A stretch of DNA of 41,049 bases from a virus. Below are positions 19,056 through 25,020 of the stretch, in pieces (positions within the stretch are counted from its first letter, which is position 1; every line of letters begins with the position of its first letter). The notes beneath the pieces were generated by a model. That model was given only the letters and a program-made list of their open reading frames with translations. It made no database searches and was not told where the DNA came from. Both the position numbers and the translations under genes were made by a program. The DNA lies in the IMG/VR virus record IMGVR_UViG_3300021134_000009, positions 1 through 41,049 of that record. The stretch is one strand, 5' to 3'.

Positions 19056-19237
19056 CTATCTTTTCTCAGTTTCTCAGGTTTCAAAATATACTTTTTTCAC
19101 AGAAAAATCCTCAGTAGCATTTTTCGCCGATCTCCGATCCGCCCGATCCTCGATCTAAAAAAATATACTTTTCTCACAGAAAAATCTGCGAGGCATTTCA
19201 CCTGGGGGGTAGCCCCTACCGTCGCAGCTAAAAGGGC

Positions 19238-19267
19238 AAAAAAAAAGACCGCCCCGAAGGGCGGTCT
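19238..19267 (-). terminator. Intrinsic terminator
   Basis: AGACCGCCC/GGGCGGTCT with loop CGAA, followed by nine T on the minus strand. Ends the gene at 19285-19671. Confidence 0.9.
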
Positions 19268-19284
19268 CTTTTCTTTTTGTTGCC

Positions 19285-19671
19285 TTACAACTCGTCGTCA
19301 GTCTCTTCTGCGAGTAAGGCTTCACGCTTTGCACAGGTGGCGTGTGTCCAGGTTGTCCAATCACTGTCGTCAATGCGCTGACTCTCTACGGCGCTCTTGT
19401 AGTAGCGGGTAGCGATTGACCGATTACAGATAACGCAACAACGGACGGTAGTTGAGCGCTCTACCTTGTTGCCATTGGCGACAATGTCCGCCTCGTTGAG
19501 CAGGTCAATAACCACGCTGAACGAACCCTTACCCGTCAGGTAGATGGTCTTGATGCGCCCCTCCAGCCGGCTTGAGCCGGTAGTGATTACATCACCCAAC
19601 GCTTTGCCGTTAGGCAAAGTATCAAGTGATACCCACCCCGAGGGGATTACTTTCTCTTCATTGGTAGCCAC
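19285..19671 (-). CDS. Hypothetical protein with CxxC knuckle (128 aa)
   Basis: Starts MATNEEKVIPSGWVSLDTLPNGK, with a GGAGGTTAGCCCGTGG leader giving an AGGAGG site. N-terminal beta-rich domain; CVIC knuckle at about 79-82 then a HATC pair near 112-115, so a Cys3His or Cys4-type zinc site is possible. Leader hairpin TGTCGGGC-AACACC-GCCCGACA. Last gene of the minus-strand cassette block. Confidence 0.7.
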   Translation of the reverse strand: MATNEEKVIPSGWVSLDTLPNGKALGDVITTGSSRLEGRIKTIYLTGKGSFSVVIDLLNEADIVANGNKVERSTTVRCCVICNRSIATRYYKSAVESQRIDDSDWTTWTHATCAKREALLAEETDDEL

Positions 19672-19799
19672 GGGCTAACCTCCTGAATAGTGTCGGGCGG
19701 TGTTGCCCGACACATCAAACATACACGCCAGCCCCCACACACCGCCACACAGCGGCGAGCCTCTGATGCCCACACCAGTACGACTTGATCCCCTATATC

Positions 19800-19813
19800 C
19801 GAACATTTGTTCA
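19800..19813. promoter_or_regulatory. SOS/LexA-like palindrome CGAACATTTGTTCA
   Basis: GAACATTTGTTC core between the divergent genes at 19671 and 19927. An identical 12-base core recurs at 19866-19877, 66 bases away. The pair could bridge or co-repress both directions. Confidence 0.6.
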
Positions 19814-19858
19814 AGGAAAGGTGGCGGCATACCCCTCAGAATTTTATCAAGTGTCCCA

Positions 19859-19878
19859 TATAATAGAACATTTGTTCA
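19859..19878 (+). promoter_or_regulatory. Plus-strand promoter -10 TATAAT overlapped by SOS-like box
   Basis: Perfect -10 TATAAT at 19859-19864 with the palindrome AGAACATTTGTTCA at 19865-19878 covering the expected transcription start. This is the classic position for a repressor. The -35 is poor. A second weak promoter (TTGCAG-N16-TAGGAT, about 19895-19922) may also exist. Confidence 0.6.
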
Positions 19879-19926
19879 TCTGTCCTAAAGGGTTGCAGTT
19901 CTCAAAATAACTGCTAGGATGATAGC

Positions 19927-20559
19927 ATGAAAAACGAGTACATCCACCGACACACCGGGATTTGGGTTGATGCGTACCAGTACACAGATCTGGACGTATA
20001 CCATCTTCTCGCGGAGCGACTTAAGCTACAGAAGCACGCTGAGTCCGTGGTATTTACGCCTGTGGATGCCGAGGGTAGTTTTGATATCCACCTTTACGAA
20101 GAAGATGATTTGATTGACTCTCAGGATGTAAACCTTGGCGATTGGATCTCTTTGGTTCCTTTGGAAGATATAATTGTACCCGAGGTCTACACCACCGAAG
20201 AGTTTGAAGCTACATTCGCACCTGTGGATAACTTTGACTTTTCTGGGGTTAACTTTGAGTTCGCTGTGGAAAACGAGCGTGACGCCGAGCAGAGACTAAA
20301 GAACCGTAAGTTGACTACAAGGAGAACAAAAGATCCTGTGGTTAATGTCAAGTGCTATCTTATTGACGGCGGTTTCGATGCTTCAAGATTTCTTGAGTGG
20401 GCCGGGCCCGGTACCACCTTTAAGCTAATACTTGACTGTGCACCTGATGGTCAGTTATACTTTGAAGCTGTTCGATTTGACACCCCCGCGGGTCCACGCA
20501 TCGCTCGACAGGGTAACGCTATTTTTAAGATGTCCGATGGTAGTATGGAGGTACTATGA
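19927..20559 (+). CDS. Hypothetical protein (210 aa), SOS-box-linked
   Basis: First gene of the plus-strand operon leading to GroES-like and HslV-like genes. Starts MKNEYIHRHTGIWVDAYQYTD after an AGGATG site. An acidic N-terminal half (FTPVDAEGSFDIHLYEEDDL, residues about 43-62) is followed by a basic stretch (RLKNRKLTTRRTKD) and a beta-rich end (FKLILDCAPDGQLYFEAVRF). No recognised family. The ATGA overlap with the next gene ties expression to the co-chaperonin. Confidence 0.75.
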   Translation: MKNEYIHRHTGIWVDAYQYTDLDVYHLLAERLKLQKHAESVVFTPVDAEGSFDIHLYEEDDLIDSQDVNLGDWISLVPLEDIIVPEVYTTEEFEATFAPVDNFDFSGVNFEFAVENERDAEQRLKNRKLTTRRTKDPVVNVKCYLIDGGFDASRFLEWAGPGTTFKLILDCAPDGQLYFEAVRFDTPAGPRIARQGNAIFKMSDGSMEVL

Positions 20560-20837
20560 TTCAACCAACCGAAGACCGTGTATTCTTACTCCTTGACCAC
20601 AGTGACACTGTGACCGAGAGTGGCTTCATTGTTCCTAACCGTGAGGTTCCTAACAAGGGTACCGTTATGGCTGTAGGGCCCGGTCGCTACACCGATCACG
20701 GCGTACACATTCCTATGGATGTAAAAGTCGGGGACGTAGTTGTATTCCAAAAGAACATGGCCTCTGGCGTCAAGGTAGAAGGTACTGAGTACGTTCAGGT
20801 TCCTAGTCTAGGTATCCTAGCTATTCTTGAGGACTAA
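20556..20837 (+). CDS. GroES-like co-chaperonin (93 aa)
   Basis: Matches the Cpn10 fold: N-terminal IQPTEDRVFLLL, a loop ESGFIVPN at the mobile-loop position, then KGTVMAVGPGRY, VKVGDVVVFQKNMASGVKVEGTEY and a closing LGILAILED. Length is normal for GroES. It would cap a GroEL chamber, here presumably the host GroEL as no large subunit is in the window. Phage GroES homologs such as T4 gp31 adapt the chamber for capsid protein folding; whether this one does so is inference. Confidence 0.9.
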   Translation: MIQPTEDRVFLLLDHSDTVTESGFIVPNREVPNKGTVMAVGPGRYTDHGVHIPMDVKVGDVVVFQKNMASGVKVEGTEYVQVPSLGILAILED

Positions 20838-21418
20838 TGACAGTCATAGCCGCCGCTCTTACCAAGAAAGATGGAATCGTCATTGTTGGCGACTCATCTG
20901 TCACGGGCGGTTTCTCTAAAGACGAAGATGGCTACAACAAGCTATGGGTCGAAAAAGAGAATGGTCAATTTATTTTTGGGGGGTGTGGCGGAGTCAGGCC
21001 GATGCAAGTCATCAAGCACTGGATCAGCTGGCCCTACTACCGTGACAACATGAGTCTAGAAGAATTCGCGGTCAAAGAAGTAGTACCGCTAGTACGCGAC
21101 GCACTCAAAGATCACGGCGCACTGTTAGTAGATCAAGAAACACTATCTGAATCATTCGACGGCGCATTCGTAATGGCGTGGGCTAATAACCTCATTGTTA
21201 TCGACGAAGACTTCTCCGTGATGATCCCGCATAGTAATCGAGCTGCTATCGGATCCGGTATGAGCGAAGCTATGGGTGCGTTAGGCAACAAAGGACCTTG
21301 GACTAAGGGACAAGTTATCTCATCAGTAAAAAAGTCGGCGGCAACAGCAATTGGCGTCGGTGGACCACTGTGGGTAGCTACTACCAATAGTATGTCAGTA
21401 ACATTAGTAGAGCAGTAA
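20837..21418 (+). CDS. HslV/20S-proteasome-like Ntn hydrolase (193 aa)
   Basis: Starts MTVIAAAL, placing Thr2 at the N-terminus after Met removal, as in HslV and proteasome beta subunits. Counting that Thr as 1, D18 (in VGDSSVT) and K34 (in NKLW) sit where the family has Asp17 and Lys33. IFGGCGGVRPMQ parallels the HslV GFAG segment, and AAIGSGMSEAMGAL parallels GSGGNYALAAA. Expected to be a threonine peptidase acting as a ring. No HslU-like unfoldase is adjacent. Start overlaps the GroES stop (TAATG). Confidence 0.8.
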   Translation: MTVIAAALTKKDGIVIVGDSSVTGGFSKDEDGYNKLWVEKENGQFIFGGCGGVRPMQVIKHWISWPYYRDNMSLEEFAVKEVVPLVRDALKDHGALLVDQETLSESFDGAFVMAWANNLIVIDEDFSVMIPHSNRAAIGSGMSEAMGALGNKGPWTKGQVISSVKKSAATAIGVGGPLWVATTNSMSVTLVEQ

Positions 21419-21424
21419 CAACAA

Positions 21425-21498
21425 GCCCTTGTAGCTCAGCTGGCCAGAGCAACTGATTTGTAATCAGTAGGTCACAGGTTCGAATCCTGTCGGGGGCT
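21425..21498 (+). tRNA. tRNA-Thr (anticodon TGT)
   Basis: Full cloverleaf: acceptor GCCCTTG pairs with CGGGGGC using G-T wobbles, anticodon stem ACTGA/TCAGT with loop TTTGTAA, T-arm GGTTCGAATCC. CCA is encoded at 21499-21501. Reads ACA codons. Begins six bases after the Ntn hydrolase stop. Confidence 0.95.
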
Positions 21499-21503
21499 CC
21501 AAT

Positions 21504-21591
21504 GGAAGCGTGGCAGAGCGGCCGATTGCGTTAGTCTTGAAAACTAAAGGATGTCATAGTCCCGTGAGTTCAAATCTCACCGCTTCCTCCA
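21504..21591 (+). tRNA. tRNA-Ser (anticodon TGA)
   Basis: Class II tRNA with a long variable arm: acceptor GGAAGCG/CGCTTCC, anticodon stem TTAGT/ACTAA with loop CTTGAAA, T-arm GTTCAAATC, encoded CCA at 21589-21591. Reads UCA codons. Confidence 0.95.
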
Positions 21592-21677
21592 AGACAACAA
21601 CACCCGGGGCAGGATCAAATCCTTGACGCTAGTGGTAGTATAGTCTTCCAACCCTCTAGTAGAAAGCTCTTACCTAT

Positions 21678-21791
21678 ATGGAAGACATCGACTTCACTAA
21701 TGGCGCAGAAGCGACCACAAAAGAACTCACAGAGGAAGAGATCCTCGCCTGTTCCCTAGAAAACCCCGAGTACTGCGAAGCCTGTCAATGA
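21678..21791 (+). CDS. Hypothetical acidic microprotein (37 aa)
   Basis: Starts MEDIDFTNGAEATTK at ATG 21678 and ends PEYCEACQ, with a CEAC knuckle. No strong ribosome site. The TGA overlaps the next ATG, which supports a real pair. Confidence 0.5.
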   Translation: MEDIDFTNGAEATTKELTEEEILACSLENPEYCEACQ

Positions 21792-21922
21792 CAGACCTCG
21801 ACCGGGCGAAAGAAGCAGTTCAGAAGCTGGAGGAGTTCAAGGTCTACAAGATGGCCCTAGAAGCCCTAGCTAATACACCAGAACACATTGCTTACAAAAA
21901 AGCCTTAGAGAACGCACAGTAG
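21788..21922 (+). CDS. Hypothetical helical microprotein (44 aa)
   Basis: Starts MTDLDRAKEAVQKLEEFKVY at ATG 21788 in an ATGA overlap. Predicted almost entirely helical. Ends just before a possible small-RNA promoter and hairpins. Confidence 0.55.
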   Translation: MTDLDRAKEAVQKLEEFKVYKMALEALANTPEHIAYKKALENAQ

Positions 21923-21933
21923 TACACTACATA

Positions 21934-22028
21934 TGTTATACTAGGACCGGGTTTATACACCAAAGTGGTGTATTTCTAGGGACCTAGCCAAAGAACCGGA
22001 GTATCCTGCGGAGGTGCTCCGGTTTTTT
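21934..22028 (+). ncRNA. Possible short regulatory RNA with terminator
   Basis: An extended -10 TGTTATACT (21934-21942) is followed by hairpin ATACACCA/TGGTGTAT (21955-21973) and an intrinsic terminator ACCGGAG/CTCCGGT with six T (21995-22028). That would give an RNA of about 80 bases. It could equally be just a two-hairpin 3' end of the upstream genes, since no -35 is seen. Confidence 0.35.
21995..22028 (+). terminator. Intrinsic terminator
   Basis: Stem ACCGGAG/CTCCGGT followed by TTTTT. Ends the plus-strand block that began at 19927. Confidence 0.8.
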
Positions 22029-22363
22029 GCTGTACACAAGTGTATACAGATAAGATTAGCTGTATACGGTTATGCACAGGCAATACCCCGCACAATACAG
22101 GGTATACCCTGCATCTTACGCATAATTAATCAGTTTTCCCTGCTTAACGTTACCGAATTTGCAGGGTAAACAGGTCCCAAAGTGTAGTCTTAAAACTCCT
22201 CAAAGTGTAGCCTTAGAATACATACTTAGAAAATACCCCCTTTATGGGGGTACCCAATTTGAAAAAATTCGCGAAAATTTTTTGGGAATAGTTTTTGTTA
22301 AAGGGGGCGCTTATAAATCAAATTAGGCTTTGCTAAAAATGATTGCGGTTAGCTACTAATGAG
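22029..22363. other. AT-rich convergence region with dyads and one DnaA-like box
   Basis: No gene. Visible: TGTACACAAGTGTATACA dyad (22031-22048), TTATGCACA box (22070-22078), CCCTGC...GCAGGG inverted repeat (about 22139-22166), two CAAAGTGTAG direct repeats (about 22178 and 22201), a minus-strand hairpin TACCCCC/GGGGGTA (22234-22252), and an AAAAATTCGCG-type palindrome (about 22263-22282). Confidence 0.5.
22228..22252 (-). terminator. Minus-strand terminator
   Basis: TACCCCC/GGGGGTA around a five-base loop; the minus strand continues TTTTC. About 112 bases past the stop at 22364. Confidence 0.6.
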
Positions 22364-22573
22364 CTAGTTGGAACCAGGTTCCGCCCCGCCAAAAAATTCA
22401 GGGTCATACACGCGAACCACGTCAATGCAGGGATCTGCCCCCGCCGAAAATGCCGCGTCTTCATCCTCAAACAAGTATGGAGCGTCGTGAGTTCCGCAGT
22501 ACTGTGGCGTGCAGTATCCTCTGTCCACGCCAATTTGTAGCCACTCCTCAAAGGAGAGGTTACTCTGCGTCAT
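22364..22573 (-). CDS. SFEEWL-type conserved actinophage protein (69 aa)
   Basis: Start MTQSNLSFEEWLQIGVDRGYC at 22573, overlapping the upstream stop by 14 bases. The SFEEWLxIGxxxGYCxPxYCxTHDxxP pattern, followed by an E/D-rich stretch and DPCIDVVRVYD, is a well-known small actinophage family of unknown role. Cys and His positions could bind metal. Confidence 0.8.
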   Translation of the reverse strand: MTQSNLSFEEWLQIGVDRGYCTPQYCGTHDAPYLFEDEDAAFSAGADPCIDVVRVYDPEFFGGAEPGSN

Positions 22574-22856
22574 CCTCATCGTCCTCGCTATTAAGAGCAT
22601 CTACAAGCTCTTGTGCTCGAGCTACGGCCATCTCTTCTGTGGGCAGTACGTCGATGATTGCGCCGCCGTGGTCTTCAGCCTCGGCCAAAAGGACAAATCC
22701 GTCCGGGGTCTCGATAACACGAATGTATGTGATCTCGCCCTCTTCGCCTTCAACTTCGCCCTCGTAAACTATGAGTGAGTCTTGAGCCTCTTCTTCAGAG
22801 ACAATCTCCAGATCAGTGTCTTGGAGTTCTTCGATTAGTTCTTCGTTGTTTGTCAT
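22560..22856 (-). CDS. Very acidic protein (98 aa)
   Basis: Start MTNNEELIEELQDTDLEIVSEEE at 22856 behind AAGGAACAAC. Extreme Glu/Asp content, with a TYIRVIETPDGFVLLAEAEDHGG core and an acidic tail (NSEDDEDDAE). A DNA-mimic role is possible for such charge but is only a guess. Confidence 0.7.
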   Translation of the reverse strand: MTNNEELIEELQDTDLEIVSEEEAQDSLIVYEGEVEGEEGEITYIRVIETPDGFVLLAEAEDHGGAIIDVLPTEEMAVARAQELVDALNSEDDEDDAE

Positions 22857-22910
22857 GTTGTTCCTTAGTGTAGCAGCGTGAGGGCGAATCCCCCACGCCA
22901 CCAGACGTAA

Positions 22911-23162
22911 TTACTTCTTCTTGGCTACTGTCTTCTTGACGACAGACTTTGAAGGAACTGCTTTTGGAGCAATCTTCTTTGCAGGGGTAGCCGGTGTGAC
23001 TTCTGCAAGAACCTTGTTCAAAGCGTTCTGAACCTTGACGACTTCACTGATAACGAGGTCGACTTCTTTCTCCAACTTGATGATGAATGCGCGTACGCCG
23101 GCAAAGCCACCGCCACCCAAACCAACAACTCCAATAATCCAGCTAATAACTGACTTAGACAT
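22911..23162 (-). CDS. Membrane-anchored Lys/Ala-rich protein (83 aa)
   Basis: Start MSKSVISWIIGVVGLGGGGFAG at 23162, with AAGGAGAACGA upstream. One N-terminal hydrophobic helix, then a helical region, then a very basic C-terminus (AKKIAPKAVPSKSVVKKTVAKKK). The layout fits a membrane-bound protein with a nucleic-acid-binding tail (inference). Confidence 0.7.
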   Translation of the reverse strand: MSKSVISWIIGVVGLGGGGFAGVRAFIIKLEKEVDLVISEVVKVQNALNKVLAEVTPATPAKKIAPKAVPSKSVVKKTVAKKK

Positions 23163-23193
23163 TCGTTCTCCTTGTTTGGTTATGTCTGAAATC

Positions 23194-23223
23194 ACTATAG
23201 CATCATCTCAGCGAAGCTGTCAA
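23194..23223 (-). promoter_or_regulatory. Minus-strand promoter TTGACA-N18-TATAGT
   Basis: -35 TTGACA (23218-23223) and -10 TATAGT (23194-23199), 32 bases before the start at 23162. Strong match; drives the three-gene minus operon. Confidence 0.8.
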
Positions 23224-23340
23224 AGGTTTCCCCTCAGCCGCACTCCGAATTGTTAAAGCCTAATATTATTATTAAATAATATTATATATATACCCCTGTT
23301 CACCTGTGAGCAGCATGGTCACCTGTGACCACCCTAACCC

Positions 23341-23375
23341 TTGATTATTAAAAAGTCGGGTGTACCATTTTTCTA
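23341..23375 (+). promoter_or_regulatory. Plus-strand promoter with leaderless start
   Basis: -35 TTGATT (23341-23346), N16, -10 TACCAT (23363-23368). The predicted start point falls on or next to the ATG at 23375, and no ribosome site precedes that ATG, so the transcript may be leaderless, as is common in actinobacteria. Confidence 0.5.
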
Positions 23376-23590
23376 TGGTTTCAGATCTAGAGTTAGAACG
23401 GGCAAAGGCGGTCCTTGACCGTGCACGCCTAATCTCGGATCTCGAGGACATCAATCCTATCATCAAGGACCTCTTAAACGCAATAACAGTTGACGTGGAA
23501 TTCCTGTGTGATAGACTGTGGTCGGCCTGGGCTACCGTCGAGGCTTATCAAAAAGAACTAAGAGAAACTTACCAAAATGACAATAATTGA
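23375..23590 (+). CDS. Hypothetical helical protein (71 aa)
   Basis: Start MVSDLELERAKAVLDRARLISD at ATG 23375; a GTG at 23360 is in frame but lies inside the promoter. Predicted helical throughout. Overlaps the next gene by 14 bases. Confidence 0.65.
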   Translation: MVSDLELERAKAVLDRARLISDLEDINPIIKDLLNAITVDVEFLCDRLWSAWATVEAYQKELRETYQNDNN

Positions 23591-23795
23591 TTGGGCACTA
23601 ATACTCTACGCCGTTATCGCCGTAACTGTATTTGCCCGTATGTTCCAGCTGGCTGTCTATCTAGCCAAGCAATCTGGACAAACACTAAACGCTGGTGACC
23701 ACATCCCATCGATGTTGGTTGACGCCGCCTTCTGGTCCTACTTCGTAATCTGGTACGGCCTGAAAAGCTTCCTCGAAGACTTAAAGAAGCCATAA
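23577..23795 (+). CDS. Small membrane protein (72 aa)
   Basis: Starts MTIIDWALILYAVIAVTVFARMF: one clear N-terminal helix (about 5-27), and a second hydrophobic stretch near 48-62 (MLVDAAFWSYFVIWYGL). Stop overlaps the dNMP kinase ATG. Confidence 0.7.
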   Translation: MTIIDWALILYAVIAVTVFARMFQLAVYLAKQSGQTLNAGDHIPSMLVDAAFWSYFVIWYGLKSFLEDLKKP

Positions 23796-24358
23796 TGATT
23801 ATTGGCCTTTGCGGATTCGCACAATCGGGCAAAGATACGCTTGCCGAGATCCTCGCAAAAGAGGAAGGCTTTAAGCGCGTTGCTTTTGCCGACAAGATGA
23901 AAAGTATCTTGTCAATTATCAATCCTTACGTTCGTTATGTTAATGACCACGGCGCAGTTCACTTTTTGCGAGTTCAAGAAGCAGTAGAACTTTGGGGCTG
24001 GGAAGACGTTAAACGATTCACTGAAGTTCGTGAGATGTTACAGAAGCTCGGAACCGAAGGCGGTCGAGAGTTGCTTGGAAAGGATGTCTGGATTTCAGCC
24101 GCCTTTAAGGACATCACCCTTGCCGATGAAAAAGTCGTATTCACCGATGTTCGTTTCCCTAACGAGGCTGAAGCAATTAAGAAGGCTAATGGCATCATCA
24201 TTCGCATTATCCGCGGAGATACGGCGCCGGTAAACGGTCACTCATCAGAGGTAGCGTACAACACACAAGACTACGTTATCCGTAACAACAGCACCAAAGA
24301 AGATATGTACTCGCAATTCAAAAGGATTATAAGTGAACACAAACGACCTACCATTTAA
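23795..24358 (+). CDS. Deoxynucleoside monophosphate kinase (187 aa)
   Basis: P-loop GFAQSGKDT at residues 7-15, followed by RVAFADKMK, a LQKLGTEGGRELLGKDVWI block and the TDVRFPNEAEAI signature of T4 gp1-type dNMP kinases. It would phosphorylate dNMPs to dNDPs for phage DNA synthesis. Length is usual for actinophage members. C-terminus overlaps the next gene by 26 bases. Confidence 0.9.
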   Translation: MIIGLCGFAQSGKDTLAEILAKEEGFKRVAFADKMKSILSIINPYVRYVNDHGAVHFLRVQEAVELWGWEDVKRFTEVREMLQKLGTEGGRELLGKDVWISAAFKDITLADEKVVFTDVRFPNEAEAIKKANGIIIRIIRGDTAPVNGHSSEVAYNTQDYVIRNNSTKEDMYSQFKRIISEHKRPTI

Positions 24359-24617
24359 CCCCGCTAGCGAGTGCCCCAAGTGCGGGGCAAAATGCGATGA
24401 CGCTCAAGTTACCGTAGAGCACACATTTGATCTCAGCACTAAAAAGTGGATTGAGAGCAAAAAGATTATCAGTGGGAACATCCATACCACCTTCGTAAAA
24501 CTCAACGTCGGTCAAGAGTGCCTCTGTGGCCGTAGCGACGGTGTAGAGCACATTCACCGCAAATGCTTGGTCTGCGGTTTCTACTGGTCAGAGGGAACTC
24601 TGGAGCAGTTGCAATGA
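24333..24617 (+). CDS. Zinc-finger protein (94 aa)
   Basis: Starts MNTNDLPFNPASECPKCGAKCD. Cysteine groups: CPKCGAKC near 14-21, CLCG near 63-66 and CLVCG near 78-82, plus an HIHRKC stretch; enough ligands for two zinc sites. Between them is a strand-rich segment. Sits in the kinase-resolvase operon. Function unknown. Confidence 0.75.
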   Translation: MNTNDLPFNPASECPKCGAKCDDAQVTVEHTFDLSTKKWIESKKIISGNIHTTFVKLNVGQECLCGRSDGVEHIHRKCLVCGFYWSEGTLEQLQ

Positions 24618-24943
24618 GCAAGACTCGCGCCAAGGGGACAGCGTTCGAAACCGAGGTAGTGAACTATCTCAAAGAGCACGGCTTTGATGAGGCTGAGCGT
24701 AACGTTCTGAATTCACCTTTGGGCGACATCAAAAACATACCCATTGTTGCCGAGTGCAAAAATCACAAGACCATGACTCTATCTGAGTGGATGAAGCAGG
24801 CAGAGATCTCTGGCACTAAGGCAGGTAAGCTTTGGTCCGTAATCCATAAGCGACGTGGCAAAGGCGTTTCAAAGACCTGGGTCACAATGGAGCTTGATCA
24901 ATTTGTCGAGTTGTTGAAGGCGTACGAAACCTTAAACCCTTGA
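24614..24943 (+). CDS. Holliday junction resolvase-like nuclease (109 aa)
   Basis: Start MSKTRAKGTAFETEVVNYL at ATG 24614 in an ATGA overlap. Residues E (in GTAFE), D (in LGDI) and ExK (AECKN) give the PD-(D/E)XK nuclease site. The layout RAKGTAFET...NYL...GF..AER...GDI matches the Holliday junction resolvase family frequent in actinophages. It should resolve branched DNA before packaging. Confidence 0.85.
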   Translation: MSKTRAKGTAFETEVVNYLKEHGFDEAERNVLNSPLGDIKNIPIVAECKNHKTMTLSEWMKQAEISGTKAGKLWSVIHKRRGKGVSKTWVTMELDQFVELLKAYETLNP

Positions 24944-24968
24944 CATTGAACAATTTGTATGAAACACT
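24940..24968 (+). promoter_or_regulatory. Possible plus-strand promoter, TTGACA -35
   Basis: TTGACA at 24940-24945 with AACACT (24963-24968) or CACTAT two bases later as a weak -10. Another TTGACT follows at 24970. The gap 24944-25020 holds no gene, so a promoter for the pre-terminase gene is plausible. Confidence 0.35.
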
Positions 24969-25020
24969 ATTGACTAAGGTTACACAGGGGTGACTTTTTA
25001 ATCAGGAGCGTTTACAACCA

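Larger units (their letters stand above)
3007..19189 (-). repeat. Dispersed 27-base element, about 17 copies
   Basis: Plus-strand form AAATACACTTTT, four or five variable bases, CAGAAAAATTC, often then GCAGG. Copies: 3007, 3068, 3113, 7352, 7432, 10081, 10172, 10848, 12014, 13558, 15266, 15885, 16500, 17062, 18327, 19083, 19160. All point the same way. Most lie 25-60 bases upstream of a minus-strand -35, with CTCAGG repeats between. The best dyad is AACTTTCTG-T-CAGAAAAGTT at 3113-3141, which suggests a protein operator. Confidence 0.7.

Noticed and set aside
10081-19189. Repeated elements as a CRISPR array
   Set aside because: Copies are separated by whole genes and by unequal distances; there are no uniform spacers and no cas genes.
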